Part shown: in pieces, positions 15,168 to 22,344 of the stretch
Position numbering within the stretch: position 1 is the first letter of the stretch
Layout of the letters: each line of letters starts with the position of its first letter
Assembly: GCA_902491895.1 (NCBI GenBank)
Contig: CABUJH010000029.1
Coordinates: 1 to 24,965 of the forward strand
Direction: 5' to 3'
Origin: an uncultured Collinsella sp.
GTDB taxonomy: Bacteria; Actinomycetota; Coriobacteriia; Coriobacteriales; Coriobacteriaceae
DNA: 24,965 bases
Notes under the pieces: generated by a model
The model's input: only the letters and a program-made list of their open reading frames with translations
What the model was told of the DNA's origin: nothing
Database searches by the model: none
Program-made: the position numbers and the translations under genes

Positions 15168-15244
15168 TGCGGGGTGGAGCAGTCTGGTAGCTCGCCGGGC
15201 TCATAACCCGGAGGTCGTAGGTTCAAATCCTGCCCCCGCGACCA
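15168..15244 (+). tRNA. initiator tRNA-fMet (CAU)
   Basis: This 77-nt cloverleaf has an encoded 3' CCA. The acceptor stem is TGCGGGG with CCCCGCG, the D stem GAGC/GCTC, the anticodon loop CTCATAA, and the T stem GTAGG/CCTGC with loop TTCAAAT. Initiator features are visible: three consecutive G-C pairs at the bottom of the anticodon stem (GGG/CCC), A11-U24 in the D stem, and a weak first pair. Position 1-72 is U-G here, rather than the usual bacterial C-A mismatch. Confidence 0.95.
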
Positions 15245-15253
15245 AGAACTTGC

Positions 15254-15284
15254 AGCTCGTCGGCCTAGCCGGCGAGCTTTTTTG
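15254..15284 (+). terminator. terminator of tRNA-fMet
   Basis: An 11-bp stem (15254-15264 with 15268-15278, one G-U pair) has a CTA loop and is followed by TTTTTGTTATTT. It is a textbook intrinsic terminator starting nine bases after the tRNA. Confidence 0.9.
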
Positions 15285-15333
15285 TTATTTCGGGACCGTG
15301 TTTTCGGTCCAATTCTCGGCCTCTCAAACAAAA

Positions 15334-15555
15334 TCTCGATCTGTAACATCTAGACCCGATTTGGGCGGCTAGGTGTTACAGACCGAGATATACCGGTGGG
15401 TTGGGTCGTGTTTGTCTAAATCTGTAACACGAGGGACGGATTTTGCCGAGTTGTTGTTATAGATTGAGATTTTCTAGCAGGCGGGTTTGGTTTGTCTCGA
15501 TCTGTAACAGTAAGACCCGGTTTTGCCGCGTAACTGTTACAGATTGAGATAAACC
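15334..15555. repeat. three tandem ~81-bp palindromic repeats
   Basis: Three copies start at 15334, 15415 and 15495, at 81- and 80-bp steps. Each has a left arm of type TCTCGATCTGTAACA, a 21-25-nt centre resembling GACCCGGTTTTGCCGCGT, and a right arm of type TGTTACAGATTGAGA. Arm pairs are 15333-15348/15374-15389, 15415-15429/15455-15469 and 15495-15511/15533-15549, with 1-2 mismatches each. In copy 3 the stem extends outward through GGTTT/AAACC to about 23 bp. The array fills the gap between the tRNA terminator and the flavoenzyme gene; 15556-15696 shows nothing further apart from a ribosome binding site. No coding or CRISPR character. Confidence 0.85.
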
Positions 15556-15696
15556 GACGGGCCGCCCCGCCCATCCCCATCCACCTGCCGCTACCTGCTG
15601 TCCGCCGATTTCCGTTGCGCTGTTGTATTCCCATGCCATATTCTCTAGACAACTACGCGGCATCATCGCCGCCGCGCCTACAAGAGAGGAATGTTC

Positions 15697-17727
15697 ATGA
15701 CCGCACCTGCATCCAAGCTGCTCCAGCCCATTACGGTTGGCCCCCTTGAGCTCAAGAACCGCATTATGTTTCCGCCGCTGACCACCGGCTACGAGGAGCG
15801 TGACGGTTCCATCGGCGAGCGCAGCCTGGCTTTTTACGAGCGCTTGGCCCGTGGCGGCGTGAGCTACATCGTCATCGGCGACGTCGCTCCCGTCATGACC
15901 GCAAGCCCCACGCCCAAGCTGGCAACCGACGCCCAGATCCCCACGTTTAAGGCGCTGGCCGACGCCGTCCACAAGCACGGCGCCAAGGTCGCGCTGCAGC
16001 TGTTCCACCCCGAGTACGATGTGCCCGGTGTCGGCCGCATGGTCATGGGATCCATGGCCGCCGCCAAGGCCGCGCAGGAGGCCAAGGCCGCCGGCGACGA
16101 GGAGACCTTTGCCGCCAAGATGGCCGAGTCCAACGAGATCCGCAACCAGGCCTACGCCAAGCTGCATCACGACATGCAGCACTTTGTGAACGAGGCGAGC
16201 GTAGAGCAGCTCACCCAGATCAAGGAGGCCATCGCTGCCTCGGCCGCTCGCGCACAGCAGGCCGGGATCGACGCTATCGAGGTCCACGGCGACCGCCTGG
16301 TGGGTTCGCTGTGCTCGGCCATCCTCAACCAGCGCACCGACGAGTACGGTGGTTCGTTCGAGAACCGCGTTCGCTACGCGCTGGAGGTCGTCGCCGCCAT
16401 TAAGGAGGCCGCGCCGCAGCTGATGGTGGAGTACAAGCTCCCCGTGATCATGGAGAACCCCGACGGCACGCCGCGCGGCAAGGGTGGCCTGCAGCCCGAC
16501 GAGGCCTGCGAGTTCGCCAAGCTGCTCGAGGGCGCGGGCATCGATATGATTCAGGTTGCACAGGCCAACCACACCGGCAACATGGGCGACACCATTCCGC
16601 CCATGGGTGCCATGCCCTACAACTGGACGCTGCCGGTGGCCGAGCGCGTCAAGGCCCTGGTCTCTGTGCCGGTGGCAACCGTGGGCCGTGTTGTCTCGGT
16701 CGAGGCCGGCGAGAAGATCCTGGAGGATGGCTCGGCTGACATCATCGCCTATGGCCGCTCGCTCATGTGCGACCCCGACATTGCGCTGAAGGCCGCCACG
16801 GGTGAGCCCATCCGCGAGTGCCTCAACTGCAACAAGGGCTGCGTCGACGCGATTCAAAATCGCAAGTACATCTCGTGCGTGCTCAATGCCGAGAACGGCG
16901 ACGAGGCGACCATCGCCATTAAGCCGGGCGAGGGCGACAAGAAGATCGCCGTGGTGGGCGGCGGCATCGCCGGCCTGGAGGCCGCACGCGTGGCGGCCAA
17001 GCGCGGCTACGACGTGACCATCTACGAGGCGAGCGATCACTTGGGCGGCCAGATTGTGCTGGCGGCTGCGCCTCCGCGCAAGGACGAGATCATGCGCTCG
17101 GTCGAGTACTACGAGAAGATTCTGCCTGGCCTGGGCGTGAAGGTCGAGCTCAACCACGTCGCTAGCCCCGCGGACCTCAACGCCGCCGATGCCGCGATTG
17201 TGGCTGTGGGCGCGCACGACGTGGTCATCCCCGTTCCGGGTGGCGACTCGGACAAGGTCGTCTCGAGCTGGGACGTGCTGGCCGGCAAGGTGGAGCTCAG
17301 CGGCCGCGTCGCCGTCATTGGCGGTGGCCTGGTGGGCACCGAGACCGCCGAGTATCTGCTGCAGCACGGCTGCGAGGTGGCGATCGTGGAGATGCTCGAC
17401 AAGATTGCCGCGGGCGAGTCCGAGACCATTCTGCCGCTGATTATGAGCGACTTTGCCGAGCACAACGTGGAGCAGCACGTGAAGACCCGCCTGACCGCCA
17501 TTACCGACGAGGGCGTGGAGGCTGTTCGCACCACCGAGGACGGCGCCGAGGAGCCGGTGAAGATCGCCTGCGATTACGTGGTGATGGCCGTGGGCTCCAA
17601 GGCCAACGCGTTTGACCTGGATGGCGTGACGGTGCCCGTGACCTGCGTGGGCGACTGCTCGGGTGAGCGCACCGCCGACATTGCGAGCGCCATTCGCACG
17701 GCGTATCACGCGGCCAACGAGCTGTAG
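15697..17727 (+). CDS. FMN/FAD/[4Fe-4S] oxidoreductase of the BaiCD / 2,4-dienoyl-CoA reductase / enoate reductase family
   Basis: The 676-residue protein has the three-part layout of this family. The N-terminal Old-Yellow-Enzyme-type FMN barrel has MFPPLTTGYEER, VHGDRLVGSL and NQRTDEYGGSFENR, ending near VATVGRV. A [4Fe-4S] motif follows with C375, C378, C382 and C394. An FAD Rossmann motif (IAVVGGGIAGLEAA, about 417) is followed by a nested NAD(P) motif (VAVIGGGLVGTETA, about 538). Such enzymes reduce activated C=C bonds with NAD(P)H. Known members act on bile-acid intermediates, dienoyl-CoA or enoates; the substrate here is unknown. In many relatives the barrel histidine motif reads HGAHGYL; here it is HGDRLVG. 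The start at 15697 lies six bases after GAGAGGA; ATG 15691 is too close to that site. Monocistronic, with a terminator at 17803-17842. Confidence 0.85.
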   Translation: MTAPASKLLQPITVGPLELKNRIMFPPLTTGYEERDGSIGERSLAFYERLARGGVSYIVIGDVAPVMTASPTPKLATDAQIPTFKALADAVHKHGAKVALQLFHPEYDVPGVGRMVMGSMAAAKAAQEAKAAGDEETFAAKMAESNEIRNQAYAKLHHDMQHFVNEASVEQLTQIKEAIAASAARAQQAGIDAIEVHGDRLVGSLCSAILNQRTDEYGGSFENRVRYALEVVAAIKEAAPQLMVEYKLPVIMENPDGTPRGKGGLQPDEACEFAKLLEGAGIDMIQVAQANHTGNMGDTIPPMGAMPYNWTLPVAERVKALVSVPVATVGRVVSVEAGEKILEDGSADIIAYGRSLMCDPDIALKAATGEPIRECLNCNKGCVDAIQNRKYISCVLNAENGDEATIAIKPGEGDKKIAVVGGGIAGLEAARVAAKRGYDVTIYEASDHLGGQIVLAAAPPRKDEIMRSVEYYEKILPGLGVKVELNHVASPADLNAADAAIVAVGAHDVVIPVPGGDSDKVVSSWDVLAGKVELSGRVAVIGGGLVGTETAEYLLQHGCEVAIVEMLDKIAAGESETILPLIMSDFAEHNVEQHVKTRLTAITDEGVEAVRTTEDGAEEPVKIACDYVVMAVGSKANAFDLDGVTVPVTCVGDCSGERTADIASAIRTAYHAANEL

Positions 17728-17802
17728 TTGAACATCGCGGCCAGGCGGGGCGGTAGCACGGATCCGTCTCGCCCGGCTGTGCCCCGTCGGGTGTCAACCG
17801 GT

Positions 17803-17842
17803 GCGGGGCCTGCAAGCGCAGCAGGTCCCGCCCTTTTTGTTT
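17803..17842 (+). terminator. terminator of the flavoenzyme gene
   Basis: GCGGGGCCTG (17803-17812) pairs with CAGGTCCCGC (17822-17831, one G-U) around a 9-nt loop and is followed by CCTTTTTGTTTT. It starts 76 bases after the stop. Confidence 0.85.
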
Positions 17843-17859
17843 TGCTCCGGTGGATGGCA

Positions 17860-18167
17860 ATGCGCGGTAACCATGAGGAGTGAGGACGTCTACTGCCTCG
17901 CAGATCACTCAAAATTATTGGGGGAGGGGTTAATAACTATATCCTCTATATCAAAGGACATAAAGAGATGCCAATTTTGTTGACAAGCGAATGACGATTA
18001 GCTGCGAGTCAGCTACCAGCGTAAATAATCGATAAAGAAATGTCGTAATTTGGTGCCAAATGCCCAGATAACGCCGCGTCTATTTTAATTAACTGCTTTG
18101 AGCAAACAGTAAAATGCTACTATCTAACTTGCACGTAAGAAAGCAGATTAACGGTTAAGGCTAAGAA
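17860..18167 (+). promoter_or_regulatory. AT-rich leader upstream of the orphan HTH gene
   Basis: About 300 gene-free bases, markedly richer in A and T than anything else in the window. It contains TTGACA (17980-17985, consensus -35, but no fitting -10), a perfect dyad TAGCTG-5-CAGCTA (17999-18015), a second dyad ATTTGG-2-CCAAAT (18048-18061), the A/T run TTTTAATTAA (18083-18092) and a -10-like TACTAT (18118-18123) without a good -35. The dyads could be operators, possibly autoregulatory. An ATG at 17870 opens a 37-codon frame with no supporting feature. Confidence 0.4.
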
Positions 18168-18572
18168 GTGGCAGGTATGTCGGAAGCAACTAGGACTCGC
18201 ACGCATGCGCCCGAGGTTAGGCAGCGCGCCGTCGAGATCCTCCAAGAGGGGGTCGGTCATCGCGCCCTCGCCGCGGAGCTTGGCATTCCCCAGGCCACGG
18301 CTCGTCAGTGGGCCCGCGCGTATGCCGTGGGCGGTGCCGACGCCGTTCTCAATGCCGGTTCGCATCATCACACCTACTCGTACGACGTAAAGCTCGCTGT
18401 GGTTAAGGACCGTCTGGAAAACGGCTTGACGGTTCGCGAGGCCATGATCAAGCACAAGATTCCCAGCGAGTCTTCGGTCAAGGCTTGGTGCCGTCAGTAC
18501 CGCGAGAGCGGTGAGGCCGCACTGGTCGATAAGCCGCGCGGTCGCAAGCCGCGCGTTAAAAAGGCGGAATAG
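18168..18572 (+). CDS. orphan IS150-OrfA-like double helix-turn-helix protein
   Basis: This 134-residue basic protein has two helix-turn-helix units. The first is HRALAAELGIPQATARQW. The second is REAMIKHKIPSESSVKAW, followed by CRQYRESGEAAL, and the chain ends in KPRGRKPRVKKAE. The two-unit layout with the ...VKxWxxxYxExGEAxL ending is that of OrfA (InsJ) of IS150/IS3-type elements. The chain stops where OrfA would continue into its leucine zipper. No OrfB/integrase reading frame, slippery sequence or terminal repeat follows; a clean terminator (18585-18610) does. It therefore looks like a stand-alone, possibly domesticated DNA-binding protein. The start is GTG 18168 (AAGG seven bases upstream) or ATG 18177. 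It lies just upstream of the hydrogenase operon, but a regulatory link is only a guess. Confidence 0.7.
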   Translation: MAGMSEATRTRTHAPEVRQRAVEILQEGVGHRALAAELGIPQATARQWARAYAVGGADAVLNAGSHHHTYSYDVKLAVVKDRLENGLTVREAMIKHKIPSESSVKAWCRQYRESGEAALVDKPRGRKPRVKKAE

Positions 18573-18584
18573 CAAACGGGATGG

Positions 18585-18610
18585 TGCGCCCATAGGGGCG
18601 CATTTTTCTT
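18585..18610 (+). terminator. terminator of the HTH gene
   Basis: TGCGCCC (18585-18591) and GGGCGCA (18596-18602) pair around a 4-nt loop and are followed by TTTTTCTT. It separates the HTH gene from the hydrogenase operon. Confidence 0.85.
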
Positions 18611-18803
18611 GCCGCGTCAACTTTTTGGACTGCCGCGAGCCTATCGGGACATCCTCCAAAGTGCCCAATAAACCGCGCGCAGCGGCCCGCGCGTCCGTCG
18701 CTGCGGTAAGGGGACGTCACCCCTCTGCTCCAATGCGGACAGACTCCTTACCCCGCACGTACAAAACTCCCCAGTTGACCGAAAACCCGCCGCCGCTACT
18801 CCT

Positions 18804-18830
18804 CAATTGAGCTATAACGTTAAACAATTG
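18804..18830 (+). promoter_or_regulatory. candidate promoter/operator of the ech operon
   Basis: Two CAATTG palindromes (18804-18809 and 18825-18830) have centres exactly 21 bp apart, two helical turns. They flank the -10-like TATAAC (18813-18818) and the palindrome AACGTT (18816-18821). The site lies 30-55 bases before the first hydrogenase start. TTGACC (18775-18780) could be a -35, but spacing to TATAAC is 32 bp. The arrangement suits a dimeric regulator covering the promoter. In 18611-18803 a weak inverted repeat GGTAAGG/CCTTACC (18705-18711, 18746-18752) is also seen. Confidence 0.35.
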
Positions 18831-18858
18831 CAGCGTTTTTGCATGGGGGAGTGATGGT

Positions 18859-21741
18859 ATGACGCTACTGTATTTCCTTACCCTGTTTCCGCTGGTACCG
18901 GCACTGGGCATGCTGGTCGCGCGCGGTGACCGCGCCCGCGATGCGGTGGGGCTCATAGGTTCCGGCATTATTATGGCGGTGACAGTTGTAGTCGCCGTCA
19001 TGTTTTTTGGCACGGGTCCGCAGAGCTTTGAGGTTGCCCCCGGCACCTCGCATGTGCTCTCGATCGTCAGCTCCGCCATCGATGTCATCCTGTGCGTCGT
19101 CATCCTGTACAACGCGTTCAAATATAGGAACGCGCACACCACGGTGCTCGGCATAGTCCAGCTGGTGGGCTCGCTCGCCTTTGCAGCCATGACGCTGCCC
19201 GCGGCCGAAGCCGTCACCGCAACGCCGCTCTACCTGGACTATATGAGCGTGATCATGGTCCTCGCCGTCGGCATTGTCGGCAGCCTGATCTGCGTGTATG
19301 CCCTGGGCTACATGAAGGACTTCCAGGCCCACGACGAGCACGAGGCCGCGCTGCGCGGGCAGACCGCGCCCGACCGACGCCCGCAGTTCCTGGCGCTTAT
19401 GTTCCTGTTCCTCTCGGCCATGTTCGTCATCGTGACGAGCGACAACCTTGAGTGGCTGTTCTGTGGCTGGGAGATCACCACCGTGTGCTCGTTCCTCATG
19501 ATTGGCTACACGCGCACGCCCGAGGCCATTAAAAACGCCTTTACCCAGATCATCCTCAACATGCTGGGCGGCATCGCGTTTTTGGCCGGACTCATGTACC
19601 TGCACGTTAACGGCATGCCGCTGACCATCTCGGGCATGATCAAGCTTTCCGGCGCCGGAACCGCGCAATCCGCGCTGCTGGTGATGCCGGTCATCCTGTT
19701 GTCGCTCGCCGCACTCACCAAGGCCGCGCAGATGCCGTTCCATACCTGGCTGCTCGGCGCCATGGTTGCCCCCACGCCCACGAGCGCCCTGCTGCATTCG
19801 TCCACCATGGTCAAAGCCGGCGTGTTCCTAATGGTCAAGCTGAGCCCGCTCTATGCCATCTATCCCGTGACCGGCTTTATGGTTACGAGTGTGGGTGCCA
19901 TCACGTTTTTGCTCGCGGCCCTCATGGCCATCTCGCAGAGCAATGCCAAGCGCGTGCTCGCGTTCTCCACCATTTCCAACTTGGGTCTCATCAGTGCCTG
20001 CCTGGGTGTCGGCGCGCCCGAGGCCGTATGGGCGGCCATCTTCCTGATCTTGTTCCACACGGTGGCTAAGTCGCTGCTGTTCCTGTGCGTAGGCACCGCC
20101 GAGCACCATATCGGCAGCCGCAATATCGAGGACATGGACGGCATGTTCAGCCGCATGCCGCACCTGACGCGTCTGATGATGCTGGGCATTATGGGCATGT
20201 TTGTGGCGCCGTTTGGCATGCTCGTGTCCAAGTGGGGCGCCCTGGTGGCGTTTGCGCAGACCGGCAACGTGCTAATGATCATGGTACTTGCCTTTGGCTC
20301 GGCCGCGACGTTCTTCTTCTGGGGCAAGTGGCTTGCCAAGCTTTCGGGCGTCGACCCCACGGCTCAAAACGTTGAGGCCAATGTCCATAAGACCGAATGG
20401 ATGGCCCTCAACACCATCGCCGCGCTGCTGATTCTGTGCTGCGTGGCGTTCCCGGTTATCTCGAGCGGTCTGGTGTCGCCTTACCTCGCCATGGTGTTTG
20501 GCCGCGTGCCGTACGTTATTGGCAAGGACGCCATGTATCTGATGGTGGTTATCGTGGCTTTTATCGCCGTGGTGCTGCTGACTTCATTCCGCGTGAGCAA
20601 CAAGCCGCACGTCAACGTGTACCTTTCGGGTGTGGGAACCGACAAATATCGCCATTTCCGCGGCTCGATGGGACACGAGGTGAAGGCCGAAAAGCGCAAT
20701 TGGTACTCGGAGGACGCCCTTGGCGAGAAGCGTATTGGCCCCGCGGGCAGCGTCGTGTGCTGCAGCATTATCTTGTTTGCGCTGCTGTGTTGCGCGTGGA
20801 TTGGGCCCGAGCGACTTGCCATGAGTGCGCCCTCGGTGCTGCGCGGTAAGTATTTCGAAGGCTCGGGCGTCGTGGGCATATTTATTGGTACCGTGGTGTT
20901 TGCCCTGCTGGCGCCGCTTGTGGGCGGCCTGATCGACGGCGTTGACCGCAAACTTTCGGCCCGTATGCAGGGCCGCGTGGGCCCGCGCCTGCTCCAGCCT
21001 TTCTACGACGTTGCCAAGCTGCTGCGCAAAGCCCCTGCCAGCGTAAACACCATGGACGATACCTATATGGCGTGCGCGCTCATCTTTACCGTCGTGGGCG
21101 GCGGCATCTTTGTGTCGGGCTCTAACACGCTACTGTGCGCTTTTATGGTGACGCTCGCCGCGATCTTTGTGGTGTTGGCGTCCGCCTCGACGCAAAGCCC
21201 GTTTGCCCAGGTTGGCGCCGATCGTGAGTTACTGCAGGTTATGAGTTACGAGCCCGCCGTTTTGCTGATGAGCGTGGGCCTGTACCTTGCCACCGACAGC
21301 TTTGATTCCATCGCCGTGACGGGGCAGTCGGCCCCCATCATCGTGTACAGCGCGCCCATTTTCCTGGCGCTGCTCGCGGTGCTTACCATCAAGCTGCGCA
21401 AGTCGCCGTTTGACCTTTCGTACTCGCATCACGCGCATCAGGAGATCGTCCAGGGCGTCGCCACCGAGATGAGCGGCGGCACGCTGGCCAAGATGACCCT
21501 TATGCACTGGTGCGAGACCGTGCTGTTTTTGATGTGGGTGGGCATGTTCTTTGTTTGGGACAACCCCGTGAGCTGGGTTGTAGCCCTGGTCGTGATGGCC
21601 GCGACGTATTTTGTCGAGGTCCTGATCGACAACACCTTCGCACGCAGCACCTGGCGCAGCTGCTTTAGGCTCGGATGGGGCGTGGCGCTGGTGTTTGGCC
21701 TGCTCAACCTTATGCCCATCCTCGTCGACGTGTTTATTTAG
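18859..21741 (+). CDS. echAB: Ech-type hydrogenase membrane protein: EchA (NuoL-like) fused to EchB (NuoH-like)
   Basis: This 960-residue, very hydrophobic protein equals two neighbouring subunits of Ech hydrogenase joined in one frame. Residues 1 to about 650 are an antiporter-like NuoL/MrpA subunit: GWEITT with E205 (TM5 Glu), TKAAQMPFHTWL with K288 (TM7 Lys), APTPTSALLHSSTMVKAG, and FHTVAKSLLFL (TM8 region). It ends with NVYLSGVGTD, FRGSMG and NWYSEDALGE, as in stand-alone EchA, then a membrane segment (SVVCCSIILFALLCCAWI). After a loop of about 20 residues, the region from about 670 is a full NuoH-like EchB: LLAPLVGGLIDG, ARMQGRVGPRLLQPFYDVAKLL (split here for length), and HQEIVQGVATEMSGG. 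Both halves look complete. Together they form the ion-translocating membrane arm. The start at 18859 follows GGGGGAG. First gene of a five-gene operon. Confidence 0.88.
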   Translation: MTLLYFLTLFPLVPALGMLVARGDRARDAVGLIGSGIIMAVTVVVAVMFFGTGPQSFEVAPGTSHVLSIVSSAIDVILCVVILYNAFKYRNAHTTVLGIVQLVGSLAFAAMTLPAAEAVTATPLYLDYMSVIMVLAVGIVGSLICVYALGYMKDFQAHDEHEAALRGQTAPDRRPQFLALMFLFLSAMFVIVTSDNLEWLFCGWEITTVCSFLMIGYTRTPEAIKNAFTQIILNMLGGIAFLAGLMYLHVNGMPLTISGMIKLSGAGTAQSALLVMPVILLSLAALTKAAQMPFHTWLLGAMVAPTPTSALLHSSTMVKAGVFLMVKLSPLYAIYPVTGFMVTSVGAITFLLAALMAISQSNAKRVLAFSTISNLGLISACLGVGAPEAVWAAIFLILFHTVAKSLLFLCVGTAEHHIGSRNIEDMDGMFSRMPHLTRLMMLGIMGMFVAPFGMLVSKWGALVAFAQTGNVLMIMVLAFGSAATFFFWGKWLAKLSGVDPTAQNVEANVHKTEWMALNTIAALLILCCVAFPVISSGLVSPYLAMVFGRVPYVIGKDAMYLMVVIVAFIAVVLLTSFRVSNKPHVNVYLSGVGTDKYRHFRGSMGHEVKAEKRNWYSEDALGEKRIGPAGSVVCCSIILFALLCCAWIGPERLAMSAPSVLRGKYFEGSGVVGIFIGTVVFALLAPLVGGLIDGVDRKLSARMQGRVGPRLLQPFYDVAKLLRKAPASVNTMDDTYMACALIFTVVGGGIFVSGSNTLLCAFMVTLAAIFVVLASASTQSPFAQVGADRELLQVMSYEPAVLLMSVGLYLATDSFDSIAVTGQSAPIIVYSAPIFLALLAVLTIKLRKSPFDLSYSHHAHQEIVQGVATEMSGGTLAKMTLMHWCETVLFLMWVGMFFVWDNPVSWVVALVVMAATYFVEVLIDNTFARSTWRSCFRLGWGVALVFGLLNLMPILVDVFI

Positions 21742-21753
21742 GAGGCGGCATCC

Positions 21754-22344
21754 ATGGATCATAAAATGTCGCGCTCGCCGTGGGTCATTCATTACGACGG
21801 CTCGAGCTGCAACGGATGCGATATCGAGGTGCTGGCCTCGCTCACGCCGCTGTTCGATGCGGAGCGCTTTGGCGTGGTCAACACCGGCAACCCCAAGCAT
21901 GCGGATATCTTTTTGGTGACGGGGTCGGTCAATGCCCAGAACCTGCCCGTCGTGCGCCAGATCTACAGCCAGATGCTCGAGCCCAAGTGCGTGGTGGCGT
22001 GCGGCATTTGCGCGTGTTCGGGCGGCGTATTCCGCGATGCCTATAACGTGATCGGCGGCGTGGACCGCGCGATTCCCGTGGACGTGTATGCGCCCGGGTG
22101 CGCCATTCGTCCCGAGACCGTGATCGATGCCATCGTGGAGGCGTGCGGCATCCTTGATCAGAAGGAGGCCGTGATGCGCGCCGGCGGTGACCCGCTTACC
22201 GTGGGCGGCGCTGCTACCTGGGATGGCGGCGTCGAGTTGGGCGAGGACGGGTTCGTGGCTGCAGCTGGGGCCGGGGCTGACGGTGCCGGTGACGCGCCTG
22301 CCGAGAAACCCGCAGCGCCCGTCGCTGCAAAGGAGGCCGAGTAA
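21754..22344 (+). CDS. echC: Ech-type hydrogenase small subunit (NuoB-like)
   Basis: The 196-residue subunit carries the proximal [4Fe-4S] cluster next to the NiFe site. Cluster ligand candidates are C19 and C22 (SSCNGCDIE), C86 (GICACSGGVF) and C116 (APGCAIRP), the pattern of group 4 hydrogenase small subunits. The conserved core ends near residue 145. The remaining ~50 residues are an Ala/Gly/Glu-rich tail (for example AGAGADGAGDAPAEKPAAP) absent from typical EchC. No twin-arginine signal is present, so it faces the cytoplasm as expected for group 4. The start at 21754 follows GGAGG eight bases upstream. The stop overlaps the next start by one base (TAATG). Confidence 0.9.
   Translation: MDHKMSRSPWVIHYDGSSCNGCDIEVLASLTPLFDAERFGVVNTGNPKHADIFLVTGSVNAQNLPVVRQIYSQMLEPKCVVACGICACSGGVFRDAYNVIGGVDRAIPVDVYAPGCAIRPETVIDAIVEACGILDQKEAVMRAGGDPLTVGGAATWDGGVELGEDGFVAAAGAGADGAGDAPAEKPAAPVAAKEAE

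Noticed and set aside
14972..15349. N-terminal extension of CoaX through the tRNA region
   Set aside because: It would overlap the tRNA-fMet gene and its terminator in antisense; the 14971 start matches CoaX length and has a good binding site.
15334..15555. CRISPR array
   Set aside because: The three units are palindromic over their whole length with similar centres. There are no short identical repeats with unique spacers, and no cas genes.
15457..17709. 750-codon open frame on the minus strand opposite the flavoenzyme gene
   Set aside because: It is antisense to a gene with clear FMN, FeS and Rossmann motifs. The translation is His/Arg/Leu/Gly-rich without any family motif, as expected from antisense frames in GC-rich DNA.
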